NCBI GenBank assembly: GCA_900556575.1
Contig: USPO01000021.1
Span: 1 to 13,271, forward strand
Direction of reading: 5' to 3'
Origin: an uncultured Eubacteriales bacterium
GTDB taxonomy: Bacteria > Bacillota > Clostridia > UBA1381
Length of the DNA: 13,271 nt
The notes under the pieces are model-generated. The model did no database searches, had not been told where the DNA came from, and saw only the letters and a program-made list of their open reading frames with translations. The stretch's first letter is position 1, and each line of letters opens with the position of its first letter. This document shows positions 6,317-13,271 of the stretch, piece after piece. The position numbers and the translations under genes were made by a program.

Positions 6317-7453
6317 TTAATATACCTCCATAACCGTCCTCGGTTTATTATGATAATTCACACTAAGCACCAATCCGAGTGCTATCATATTTGCAACCAT
6401 CGAAGTTCCTCCGTAGCTGACAAGCGGAAGAGGAATACCGGTAACCGGCATCAGTCCTATACACATTCCGACATTTTCGAATATATGGAATAGGAACATT
6501 GCCGCCGTTCCTACACATATATACTTTCCGTAAGAATTATCGGCTTTCTGTGCTATCTTAAAACAGCGGTAAACCAAAGCAAACAATGCTATTACCAAAA
6601 TAAATGCACCGATAAATCCCCATTCCTCGGATACAACCGAGAAAATAAAGTCTGTACTTTTTGTCGGCAAATATCCCATTTGGTTTTGCGTTCCGTGTAA
6701 AAATCCCTTGCCCCACAGTCCGCCGGAACCTACCGCAATCTTCGACTGAATTACATTATATCCTCTGTACAAAGGATCGCGCTCCGGATTGAAAAATACA
6801 AGTATTCTTTCTTTCTGATAATCATTCAATGCATATTTATATATAAACGGAGTTGATGCCGCAAACAATGCACCGACAGGTATTATATATTTCCATGAAA
6901 TTTTTGCCGTAAACAGCATACATATAAACATAAACACAAATACCAATACACTTCCCAGGTCAGGCTGAAGCATGATTAAACCAACCGGAACTGCCAAATG
7001 CAGGCATAATCCAAGTAATACCAGCGGCTGATTTATTTTTTTCTCAACCTTTGTCAAATGGTGAGGAAATGTTATAATATAGCATATTTTTGCAAGTTCA
7101 GAAGGCTGTATTCCTATCGGACCTATTCTTATCCAGCTTCTTGCACCCCAGTTTTCGGCAACACCGAAAACCAAAACTGCTATAAGCAGCACTATTGACA
7201 AGCCATAAACAGGCTTTACCATATTTCTAAACTGCTCGTAGTCAAATCGCGACAAACCTATCATGCATAATACTCCTATAATAAATGCTCCGGTTTGTAC
7301 AATAACATTTGAATTTGACCCCGTAGTTCTCGTTGCTGAATAGACATTAATAATTCCAAAGATAGAAATGCCTATTGCAAGTATAAAAAGCACCCAGTCA
7401 AATTCCATGCTCATTATGGCAGGATAGGCACTTGCTTTCTTTTTTGATTTCAT
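6317..7453 (-). CDS. rodA: Rod shape-determining protein RodA (SEDS peptidoglycan polymerase)
   Basis: This 378-residue polytopic membrane protein is a SEDS-family glycosyltransferase that polymerises lipid II during lateral wall growth with a partner class B PBP. About ten hydrophobic segments are visible. RodA-type motifs are GARSWIRIGPIGIQPSELAK (Trp107), QPDLGS, the loop NPERDPLYRGYNVIQSKIAVGSGG, QMGYLPTKSTDFIFSV with the essential-type Asp268, and the end LMPVTGIPLPLVSYGGTS. These favour RodA over FtsW or SpoVE. The frame is open up to 7579, but the promoter lies inside that extension, so the real start must be near 7453. The ATG at 7453 gives a normal RodA N-terminus, yet its nearest ribosome binding site (AAAGGG) is 15 bases away. 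It heads the run of genes down to DJ-1. No mreBCD genes are next to it. Confidence 0.92.
   Translation of the reverse strand: MKSKKKASAYPAIMSMEFDWVLFILAIGISIFGIINVYSATRTTGSNSNVIVQTGAFIIGVLCMIGLSRFDYEQFRNMVKPVYGLSIVLLIAVLVFGVAENWGARSWIRIGPIGIQPSELAKICYIITFPHHLTKVEKKINQPLVLLGLCLHLAVPVGLIMLQPDLGSVLVFVFMFICMLFTAKISWKYIIPVGALFAASTPFIYKYALNDYQKERILVFFNPERDPLYRGYNVIQSKIAVGSGGLWGKGFLHGTQNQMGYLPTKSTDFIFSVVSEEWGFIGAFILVIALFALVYRCFKIAQKADNSYGKYICVGTAAMFLFHIFENVGMCIGLMPVTGIPLPLVSYGGTSMVANMIALGLVLSVNYHNKPRTVMEVY
6325..6329 (-). promoter_or_regulatory. Ribosome binding site that sets the TTG start of the B6 kinase
   Basis: Minus-strand GGAGG is followed by nine bases and then TTG. The site lies within the MEVY codons that end rodA, so ribosomes finishing rodA arrive on it, which points to translational coupling of the two genes. 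Confidence 0.7.
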
Positions 7454-7458
7454 AATTA

Positions 7459-7474
7459 TTACATTCAACCCTTT
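7459..7474 (-). promoter_or_regulatory. rodA leader: ribosome binding site over a start-stop codon pair
   Basis: In the minus-strand leader, AAAGGG (7469-7474) is followed after four bases by ATG TAA (7459-7464), a minimal start-stop ORF, and the rodA ATG comes six bases after it. The same ATGTAA hexamer occurs at 7489-7494 near the predicted transcript start. The binding site is poorly spaced for rodA itself. This could tune rodA translation, or simply be chance in AT-rich DNA. Confidence 0.3.
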
Positions 7475-7499
7475 CAATATATACACTTTTACATGATAA

Positions 7500-7528
7500 A
7501 TTATACCACAATCATAATATACTGTCAA
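7500..7528 (-). promoter_or_regulatory. Consensus sigma-A promoter for the rodA operon
   Basis: On the minus strand TTGACA (7528-7523) and TATAAT (7505-7500) are both perfect consensus hexamers with a 17-base spacer. Transcription should begin near 7493, leaving a leader of about 40 bases before the rodA ATG. It lies just downstream of the glycosidase terminator, so it starts an independent unit that probably covers rodA through the DJ-1 gene. A match this close to consensus suggests strong constitutive expression. Confidence 0.9.
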
Positions 7529-7577
7529 GCTAAAATAAGCAACTATAAAATATTGAAATATACGTTTTATTTTCAGC

Positions 7578-7618
7578 AAAATGAGGATTGCCGCAATTTA
7601 TACGGCAACCCCCATTTT
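7578..7618 (-). terminator. Strong hairpin terminator of the glycosidase gene
   Basis: Arms 7578-7593 and 7603-7618 pair over 16 positions, AAAATG...TTGCCG with CGGCAA...CATTTT, around a 9-base loop. On the minus-strand RNA the two imperfect positions are G-U pairs, so the helix is continuous. The outer A/T pairs give the minus-strand transcript a short T run at the end. It begins five bases after the glycosidase stop codon and ends 50 bases before the rodA -35 box, cleanly separating the two units. Confidence 0.85.
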
Positions 7619-7623
7619 ACGTA

Positions 7624-10600
7624 TTATTCTATTTTTACTTTATCGCATATAGGTTTCATGGAATTGACATTATCCCAAATAAAAAACCTTATCTCGGAAA
7701 TTTTTTCACTCTGTATATCAATATCCTGATGTATCGTTTTCATGCCCGTTTTATCAAATACTACTTCTTCCGGTTTAACAAATATCACTCTGCCGTCTTT
7801 ATCATATAACACTGTAATTAGACTATTTTTACTATTTTCTTCTTTTGTATTTTTTATCTCAATATTTATACCAAATTCCTCATTTACCGGTATTTCAGAT
7901 ATTCTTTCTCCGTTCTTTGACAGCATTTCGGTTCCTATAATCCTATACTCCGGCTCTTCCTCATCAAGAACCGGTATGAGTTTAACAGAATACAAATCGG
8001 GAAGCCACGTCTTTGTGTTCCCAAAAATTATATCTCCGGAATAATCGTCACCTAATGTTAACTCAAACTCGTTCATCGTTAAACCGTCCTTTGAAAAAAC
8101 ATAGCTGTTCATATCGGACAATTTCACATTTCCTTTATCTCCGCTGAATTCTATTTCTATATTTCTGCTTGGGCTTGTCGTTCCTCCAATATAGTATAAT
8201 CTATATTTTCCGGCTTTAAGCGATATATCTGTAATTGCCGGTCTGATATTGTATTCCCCGGATGTACCTATATAATTCACCATCTTGGTGGTATATGACG
8301 AAGAAATCTTATTTTTGTCCGAACCATCGGCAAAATAATTTCTTACGTTTTCATCCACTTCTTCATCAAAATAGAATTCTTTATTTATTGTATTTATTTT
8401 TGCCGCTTTTTGGCTCACCTTATATTTATCAACATCAAAATATTTTGTTCCCTTAACATTACTCGATTTGACACCGGTATATGTATAATCATTTATCGTC
8501 AAATCAGGTGCCGGAGTCGGTGTCGGTTCATGATTTCCATCGGGATAATCCTCCTCATCATTATATACCGCCATCTCATATATCGACCAATAATTAGTAT
8601 CGGTTTCTCCCAATTGACATATTTTAATATATCTTGCATTTTGGCGAATAAATTTTATTTCCGTACTTATCGCCGTTCCTTCACCCGATGCCGCACATTC
8701 TGAAAAATCAACTCCATCATCGGAAACATATACTTCATATCTTCTCGGATAATCATTCTTTGATGCCGCGGTAGACTCAAGAATTAATCTGTTAAATTCA
8801 GTTTTCTCTCCCAAATCAAGCACAAACCATTCATTGCCTTCCTGCTTTCCTCCGGTTGCCCAGCGTGTTGTTTCGTCTCCGTCAAAGGCTAAGTACGCAT
8901 TTTTGCTTTGTTTTGATGCCGACGCACTCCACTTGTCTGTTTTTAGCTTGTATTTATATTCAAATCTGAATTTATCAATATCTACAAGATTTGAACTGTC
9001 ACCTGTATTACTCCTAAACCTGAAAACAATGTCATGCGTATTTAATATTGTTTTTTCTAATTTATACTCTATTGTTTTCCACTCATTATTTGTATTCGGT
9101 ATTTCTAATATCTGTACTGTTTCTCCGCTGACACTGTCGAGAGCAAGTTCAATATGTGACTGCTTTGTGCTTCTTACAGTCAACGATATTGCCCCGGCAG
9201 CTTCGTCAAATCCTACGCTGTCATATTTAGCATAATCCTGATCATCACATTCGGTAATGTATCTGACATCATCCTCCGCAATTTCTATTCCTCCCGATGC
9301 AGACATTTGCTCCGCTTCTATATCGCTGTATGCACTGATTTCCGCTATTGGAGGCGGTGTTGAAAAGTCATCCGGCTTTTCAGGTACTGCCGGAGGTTCC
9401 GCACCCGGATTTCCCGACACGCTTATAAGAATTCCGTCTGACGTTATTTCATTATTATAATTAACTTCAAGCTCTTTTGTATATCCTTCTCCTATTCTTT
9501 TAAATTCTGCCTTTTCATTATTTATTGTTACTTTTATACTTTCATCAGCGCCAAAATTGTCCTGAAGATACAGATTACTTACATATATATTTTTTTCCGG
9601 CTTAAATTCAATTATCTTATTCTGATAAGCTTCGCTTCCCTCGGATTTCATTTCCTTACAGCTTATTGTTCCGTAACCCTCCGACGACACATAAGCCGCA
9701 TTTGTCATTTCATGGTTCATTTCCGGTAAAAGCTGAGGTTTGAGCCATAGCTCCTTGGTCGAACAATCTCTGTAATAGCCAATCATATCATAATAGTTTC
9801 TCCATATTGACGGTATTGATATATACTGTCTGTCACCGCTGATATTATTTGACACATACTTTGCAGATGTTACCTGCGGCAATATATCTAACGGATGATT
9901 AAATACATAATCTCTGTTTTTAAACTGTCGTGTGTATGAGTCTTTTTGAAGTACTTCAAATTGATTTTGCCTTTGAGTATTTAACAGTAAACCGCCGTAA
10001 TGCATCAGAAGATACGGAGTCCATTCGTTATAAGTTCCCTGCGGAAATCCTAACATATTATAATAAGGGTGATAATATCCATCCAGACAATTCAATACAT
10101 AATCTGTTTCTTCTTTAGTCCAGATTTCTCCTAATTTTAAATGCATTGCAAGCCATTGTCCGGCAAAATACGATTCGCTGACTCTCTCCGCCGGAAAATT
10201 ATTATTCAAATATCTTTGTCTGAATGACTCAACCACCGTATTATATGCATATTTATAGACATCGGTTATTTCCGGTTCATTCATTTTCTCTCCAAGTATA
10301 GTCATAATTTTATACATAACTGCGGAAATACTTGAATTAAACGGGTTCGGATTTCCTCCGGCATCATACGAATTTTGTGAAGTTGAAAATGTATAAGGAT
10401 AATCCTTATCCCCATACAGCTCTACCTGCTTAAGTACCCTCTGTGCCGCCTTTTTTATATAAGGCCAAAAGTATTCTAATTTTTCTTCATTGCCTGTCTG
10501 TCTATAAGTTTCATATACTGAAATTATAAAGCCGCAGTTTAGATCAACCCACTTATCGATATTTCTATAATCCTCATGTTCCGTATCATCCCAATCAACA

Positions 10601-11799
10601 AGCTTATATTTTACTGATGTATCTGTCATGTAATTGAAATCATGGTGAATTTGTCCGTCATTTCTCTGTGTTCTTGCCCAATATTCAAGCTCCTGCCAAG
10701 CAAAATCAGGTATTAAATAATTAATAATATATCTTGCATGCCACATTTGATCCATTGTACCGAAGCAAGTCCATTCACCTTCCGCAAATGCCGTTCTTCC
10801 ATCAGTCTTATATATAGAATTATTGCTTATATTTATAAGTGAATTAAGGCACTGGTTTACAAACCATGCCGGTACATTTGACTTTCTAAATCTCTGCACC
10901 AGGCCGTCCCCATTATTTTTTAATGTATCAAAGTATTCCAAGCCATGCAGGGCAATATCTCCCGCATTGCTGTATTTGCTAAGATAATATGCACCTTCCG
11001 GATCACTGTCATCATACCATGCAAGTACTAATTTAATGGATTTTGACTCATTCGCCGGAATATTTACCTTTACAGCTGTTCTCGTTTCTCCCAAGCTCGG
11101 TTTTGTTTCGCATATTCCCTTTTCAAAAAATTCATTTCCGCCGCCCGAAGTTATTTCTGCTCCTTCTGATTTTGCATATATCGCCCATTTATCAGATATA
11201 AATCCTTTTTCTTCTGTCTCTTTAACCCATGCAGCCTTATGTCTGTCTGCTCCTAAATCCCATAGCATAGCGACCGATGCATTAGCTTCCGTACTGTTGT
11301 TATTTGTCAAAGTAAACTCATATAAAGCATATGGCAGACTCATATTATCATAATTTACATTATCTAACGGAGAATACCCTTTTAAACTTATCTGTATGCC
11401 GTTTATTTCTCCAAAATCCACATTATGTTCCGGCCAAATTGCATCATCGGCATATCTTCCTCCTGTGCTTACCGCAGTCATGTTATCCTTGATTTCCACA
11501 TTTCCGTTCACGTCCGTATACAGCTGAAATCTTGATGTACCAACCTCAGAATAATCTGTCTGGTCTGCCGGAGGACGTGTTGTTGCCGCAAACTTTCCCT
11601 TTACCGCATTAAATTTTACCGCTCCGGTTCCAAAACCACCAAGAGGTGTACCTGTTGTTCCGTCAACCAATTCAACTTCACTTCCCATACTTGAATTTGT
11701 ATCATTTGAAATTGCATATACAGCCGATACAGACAAAACATTGCACGATATGGAAATCAGCAATGCCGTTCCCATTAACCTTAGATTTCTGTTTTTCAT
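7624..11799 (-). CDS. Secreted multi-modular GH116-like glycosidase with CBM6 and F5/8 C modules
   Basis: The 1391-residue exoprotein starts at the ATG at 11799 (AAAGGAG, ten bases upstream) with a signal peptide likely cleaved after VYA at residues 27-29. Residues ~40-760 resemble GH116 enzymes (beta-glucosidase/xylosidase/N-acetylglucosaminidase family): PLGGFGTG near 52-59, FAEGEW with candidate nucleophile Glu340, TMDQMWHARY, and NSYDAGG with candidate acid/base Asp479. A proline-rich linker (~799-818) precedes a CBM6-like module (~825-949, starting IEAEQ and ending VDIDKFRFEY), then an F5/8 type C/CBM32 module (~952-1081, with DGDETTRWAT and WFVLDLGE), a PTPTPAP linker, an unassigned beta-rich domain (~1100-1278) and a C-terminal domain (~1284-1391) ending FFIWDNVNSMKPIC. 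There is no LPXTG or SLH anchor, so it is secreted or held only by binding. Natural substrate unknown. It is divergent from the AraC gene, the likely regulator. Confidence 0.83.
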   Translation of the reverse strand: MKNRNLRLMGTALLISISCNVLSVSAVYAISNDTNSSMGSEVELVDGTTGTPLGGFGTGAVKFNAVKGKFAATTRPPADQTDYSEVGTSRFQLYTDVNGNVEIKDNMTAVSTGGRYADDAIWPEHNVDFGEINGIQISLKGYSPLDNVNYDNMSLPYALYEFTLTNNNSTEANASVAMLWDLGADRHKAAWVKETEEKGFISDKWAIYAKSEGAEITSGGGNEFFEKGICETKPSLGETRTAVKVNIPANESKSIKLVLAWYDDSDPEGAYYLSKYSNAGDIALHGLEYFDTLKNNGDGLVQRFRKSNVPAWFVNQCLNSLINISNNSIYKTDGRTAFAEGEWTCFGTMDQMWHARYIINYLIPDFAWQELEYWARTQRNDGQIHHDFNYMTDTSVKYKLVDWDDTEHEDYRNIDKWVDLNCGFIISVYETYRQTGNEEKLEYFWPYIKKAAQRVLKQVELYGDKDYPYTFSTSQNSYDAGGNPNPFNSSISAVMYKIMTILGEKMNEPEITDVYKYAYNTVVESFRQRYLNNNFPAERVSESYFAGQWLAMHLKLGEIWTKEETDYVLNCLDGYYHPYYNMLGFPQGTYNEWTPYLLMHYGGLLLNTQRQNQFEVLQKDSYTRQFKNRDYVFNHPLDILPQVTSAKYVSNNISGDRQYISIPSIWRNYYDMIGYYRDCSTKELWLKPQLLPEMNHEMTNAAYVSSEGYGTISCKEMKSEGSEAYQNKIIEFKPEKNIYVSNLYLQDNFGADESIKVTINNEKAEFKRIGEGYTKELEVNYNNEITSDGILISVSGNPGAEPPAVPEKPDDFSTPPPIAEISAYSDIEAEQMSASGGIEIAEDDVRYITECDDQDYAKYDSVGFDEAAGAISLTVRSTKQSHIELALDSVSGETVQILEIPNTNNEWKTIEYKLEKTILNTHDIVFRFRSNTGDSSNLVDIDKFRFEYKYKLKTDKWSASASKQSKNAYLAFDGDETTRWATGGKQEGNEWFVLDLGEKTEFNRLILESTAASKNDYPRRYEVYVSDDGVDFSECAASGEGTAISTEIKFIRQNARYIKICQLGETDTNYWSIYEMAVYNDEEDYPDGNHEPTPTPAPDLTINDYTYTGVKSSNVKGTKYFDVDKYKVSQKAAKINTINKEFYFDEEVDENVRNYFADGSDKNKISSSYTTKMVNYIGTSGEYNIRPAITDISLKAGKYRLYYIGGTTSPSRNIEIEFSGDKGNVKLSDMNSYVFSKDGLTMNEFELTLGDDYSGDIIFGNTKTWLPDLYSVKLIPVLDEEEPEYRIIGTEMLSKNGERISEIPVNEEFGINIEIKNTKEENSKNSLITVLYDKDGRVIFVKPEEVVFDKTGMKTIHQDIDIQSEKISEIRFFIWDNVNSMKPICDKVKIE

Positions 11800-11881
11800 G
11801 AAATTACAGCTCCTTTCAAAAGTCATTTGATATATTAATATTATCACATTATTATATAAAAAAACAGTCATTTTTCACCTA

Positions 11882-11920
11882 AAACCATTGAAAAAACACA
11901 TAATTTATTGCAAACCAATT
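11882..11920. promoter_or_regulatory. Possible operator: two AAACCA-type direct repeats in the divergent spacer
   Basis: AAACCATT (11882-11889) and AAACCAATT (11912-11920) occur 30 bases apart start to start, about three helical turns, between the two divergent genes; the second overlaps the AraC promoter spacer. AraC-family proteins usually bind direct repeats, but half-sites this short arise by chance in AT-rich DNA. The whole spacer, 11800-11960, otherwise holds the AraC promoter and the glycosidase leader. Confidence 0.2.
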
Positions 11921-11936
11921 TAACATATGATATAAT
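11908..11936 (+). promoter_or_regulatory. Promoter of the AraC-family regulator gene
   Basis: TTGCAA (11908-11913) and a perfect TATAAT (11931-11936) stand 17 bases apart, a near-consensus sigma-A promoter. The regulator ATG follows 24 bases after the -10 box, with GGAGGAG placed seven bases or so before it. On the opposite strand TATAAT-like boxes exist for the glycosidase, but I found no good -35 box paired with them. Confidence 0.75.
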
Positions 11937-11960
11937 ATACATACCGGAGGAGATGAGATT

Positions 11961-12791
11961 ATGAGAACATTTTATGAAATACGGTCCAATGACCTTTCCG
12001 TTCAGTCAAATAAAGTTGATATAGACTGCCCGAACCATATTCACGAGGATTTCGAGCTTTTACATATGCGTTCCGGCACTCAGAATATAATCATTGACGG
12101 GAAAAAATATACATTAAATGCAGGTGATACCGCCATTATACTGCCGAATATACCTCATAAATACTTTTATGCTGAAAAACAGTATCCGGCAAATGAGTTA
12201 ATCATTATATGTTCATATAGATTTTACGGTGCATTTTTCCCTAAAATGGATAATCTAAAAACAAATAACCCTATAATAGAAAGCACCTGCCTTAATGATA
12301 ATATAAGGCTTGCGGTAAATGAAATAGAAAAAACTTCTGATTTTACGCTCAGAACCGCATGGGCTTTAATTATAATATCATATGCGTTAAATAATACCGA
12401 AATGATACACAGAGAGTCATTTCCAATTGACAATATTTATTATAAGATTATAAAATATATAGATACTAACTATGATAAACCACTGACACTTGAAATTCTT
12501 GCAAAGGAATTTTCTATCAGCAAAAACAGTGTATCACGGCTTTTCTCCGATAAGCTTGATGTTAATTTCAGACGGTATTTAGGTGCTGTCCGTGCCGAAC
12601 GTGCGGTTTCGCTTATGCGAAATACCAATAAATCCATTACAACCATTGCCTCCGATGTAGGTTTCGAGAGTCAAAGCACATTTAACAGAATATTTAAAGA
12701 TATTTACGGAATTACGCCAAAGGCATTCCGCATAGGATTAAAGAATTATACATCGTCCGAACCTGATTCCGTGCCAAAAAGATTTGTTTGA
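11961..12791 (+). CDS. AraC-family transcriptional regulator with cupin sensor domain
   Basis: The 276-residue protein has an N-terminal cupin-type ligand-binding domain (residues ~20-95: HIHEDFELLHMRSG, then GDTAIILPNIPHKY) and a C-terminal pair of helix-turn-helix motifs (~176-199, LTLEILAKEFSISKNSVSRL; ~226-249, ITTIASDVGFESQSTFNRIF) ending in the family signature YGITPKAFR. Such regulators of polysaccharide genes bind a sugar in the cupin pocket and usually activate transcription. The start is well supported by GGAGGAG upstream. It is divergent from the GH116-like gene with a 161-base spacer, so that gene is its most likely target, and autoregulation is plausible. The nearest possible terminator is the hairpin at 12865-12893. 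Confidence 0.93.
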   Translation: MRTFYEIRSNDLSVQSNKVDIDCPNHIHEDFELLHMRSGTQNIIIDGKKYTLNAGDTAIILPNIPHKYFYAEKQYPANELIIICSYRFYGAFFPKMDNLKTNNPIIESTCLNDNIRLAVNEIEKTSDFTLRTAWALIIISYALNNTEMIHRESFPIDNIYYKIIKYIDTNYDKPLTLEILAKEFSISKNSVSRLFSDKLDVNFRRYLGAVRAERAVSLMRNTNKSITTIASDVGFESQSTFNRIFKDIYGITPKAFRIGLKNYTSSEPDSVPKRFV

Positions 12792-12864
12792 GTTTTAATA
12801 GATTAATAACTGCCAATACACTAATTTATATTGCAGCGGATAATCCTCATAAACAATCTAAAAT

Positions 12865-12893
12865 GTCGGGGCAAAACAAAATTCTGCCCCGAC
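12865..12893 (-). terminator. Hairpin terminator between the AraC gene and the small minus-strand ORF
   Basis: GTCGGGGCA (12865-12873) pairs perfectly with TGCCCCGAC (12885-12893), a GC-rich 9-bp stem. Read on the minus strand it is followed by ATTTTAG, a modest T run, and lies ten bases past the stop of the small ORF at 12903-13082. Read on the + strand it is followed by CTCTCTC and would serve the AraC gene only weakly. A shared bidirectional terminator is possible. Confidence 0.75.
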
Positions 12894-12902
12894 TCTCTCA
12901 TA

Positions 12903-13082
12903 TTACCTTAAATCCACTGTTATTGCATTATCAAAATCAAGATATTCTCCGCTGTCTTTCATTATTCCAAGAGATGCTAAGTTATTTTTTAAATCTTCAG
13001 CATTAACTTCATCTCCAGTTTCATTTTTATGTACGCACACTAATATATACACAAAATTTTCGGTTTTTGTCTCACAATTCAC
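12903..13082 (-). CDS. Small ORF or 3' stub of a degraded gene
   Basis: A minus-strand frame encodes 59 residues from a GTG at 13082 to a TAA at 12903-12905; the frame is closed by a TAA two codons upstream of the GTG. The sequence reads like real coding DNA: FVYILVCVHKNETGDEVNAE, then LKNNLASLGIMKDSG and the end DNAITVDLR. It is followed by a good hairpin terminator, as a true gene 3' end would be. The start is weak: CAGGA lies about 12 bases before the GTG. Either it is a short gene or, as I think equally likely, the surviving C-terminal part of a larger gene truncated by changes near the repeat at 13195. I do not recognise the family. It is not in the set of long frames and is easily missed. 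Confidence 0.4.
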   Translation of the reverse strand: MNCETKTENFVYILVCVHKNETGDEVNAEDLKNNLASLGIMKDSGEYLDFDNAITVDLR

Positions 13083-13194
13083 ATATTAATTTATCCTGAT
13101 ACAATTAATATTCAGATATATTTTTCCGTAATCAACTGAATATATTTAATATATCTATACATAACAGCCCCGGTATCCCTCATTAAATCAAAGA
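13083..13194. other. AT-rich spacer with small inverted repeats
   Basis: No coding frame is convincing here. AGATATATT (13114-13122) is mirrored by AATATATCT (13148-13156), and ATATTCAG (13108-13115) by CTGAATAT (13136-13143), so two small overlapping stems are possible. A TTGATT (minus strand, about 13134-13139) could be a -35 box for the small ORF, but the nearest TATTAA is 19 bases away. I see nothing firmer. Confidence 0.3.
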
Positions 13195-13271
13195 GAGGCT
13201 GTTGCAAAACTCAAAGAGTTTTGTGACAGTCTCGTGGGGGGGGGTAGAAAAATAGTGCAGAACGGACGAAA
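13195..13271 (+). repeat. Structured direct repeat, copy B (cut by the window end)
   Basis: The hairpin at 13195-13233 matches copy A at all but one of 39 positions; the single change, C to T at 13230, turns a G-C pair into G-U and keeps the stem. The linker (13234-13244) differs in length and sequence from copy A and contains nine consecutive G. The tail at 13245-13271 is identical to 281-307. The orientation is the same as copy A. No transposase or coding frame is associated. Confidence 0.85.

Noticed and set aside
12788..13006. A + strand frame overlapping the end of the AraC gene
   Set aside because: It begins with TTG, runs straight through the GC-rich terminator hairpin and is antisense to the more protein-like minus-strand ORF.

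Overview
The window is AT-rich DNA with short intergenic gaps, strong AGGAGG-type ribosome binding sites and sigma-A-like promoters. It reads as the chromosome of a low-GC Firmicute, most likely an anaerobic gut Clostridia member. The grounds are a secreted multi-modular plant-polysaccharide-type glycosidase, a CmpB-type membrane protein, a DUF3990/DUF3791 pair and Clostridia-like housekeeping proteins. No transposase, integrase, phage gene, tRNA, rRNA or CRISPR array was seen.

Layout. Positions 1-225 hold the 3' end of an unrecognised + strand gene. A structured repeat follows at 233-307, and a second copy in the same orientation closes the window at 13195-13271. Between them lie twelve genes on the minus strand (329-11799), then a divergent + strand AraC-family regulator (11961-12791), then about 400 bases holding a hairpin terminator and a small minus-strand ORF or gene stub.

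The minus-strand block, in transcription order, starts with a secreted GH116-like glycosidase (7624-11799) that ends at a strong hairpin. Next a consensus promoter (7500-7528) drives rodA, then pyridoxamine kinase, a three-gene cassette (DUF3990 ADP-ribosyltransferase-like protein, a 79-aa protein, a DUF3791 protein), an HD-domain protein, a CmpB-type membrane protein and a DJ-1/PfpI protein. These are so tightly packed that they can form one operon. After a hairpin with a T run come 5-formyltetrahydrofolate cyclo-ligase, TatD and a membrane diguanylate cyclase, with overlapping or near-touching ends.

Functionally there are three themes. The first is polysaccharide use: the glycosidase carries CBM6 and F5/8 C carbohydrate-binding modules and is probably controlled by the divergent AraC regulator. 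The second is housekeeping: cell elongation, vitamin B6 and folate salvage, and c-di-GMP synthesis. The third is the small DUF3990 cassette, which looks like an accessory toxin-antitoxin-like unit inside the housekeeping operon. The most unusual items are that cassette, the flanking repeats whose stem deviations are all G-U pairs on one strand, and an unassigned domain in the glycosidase.
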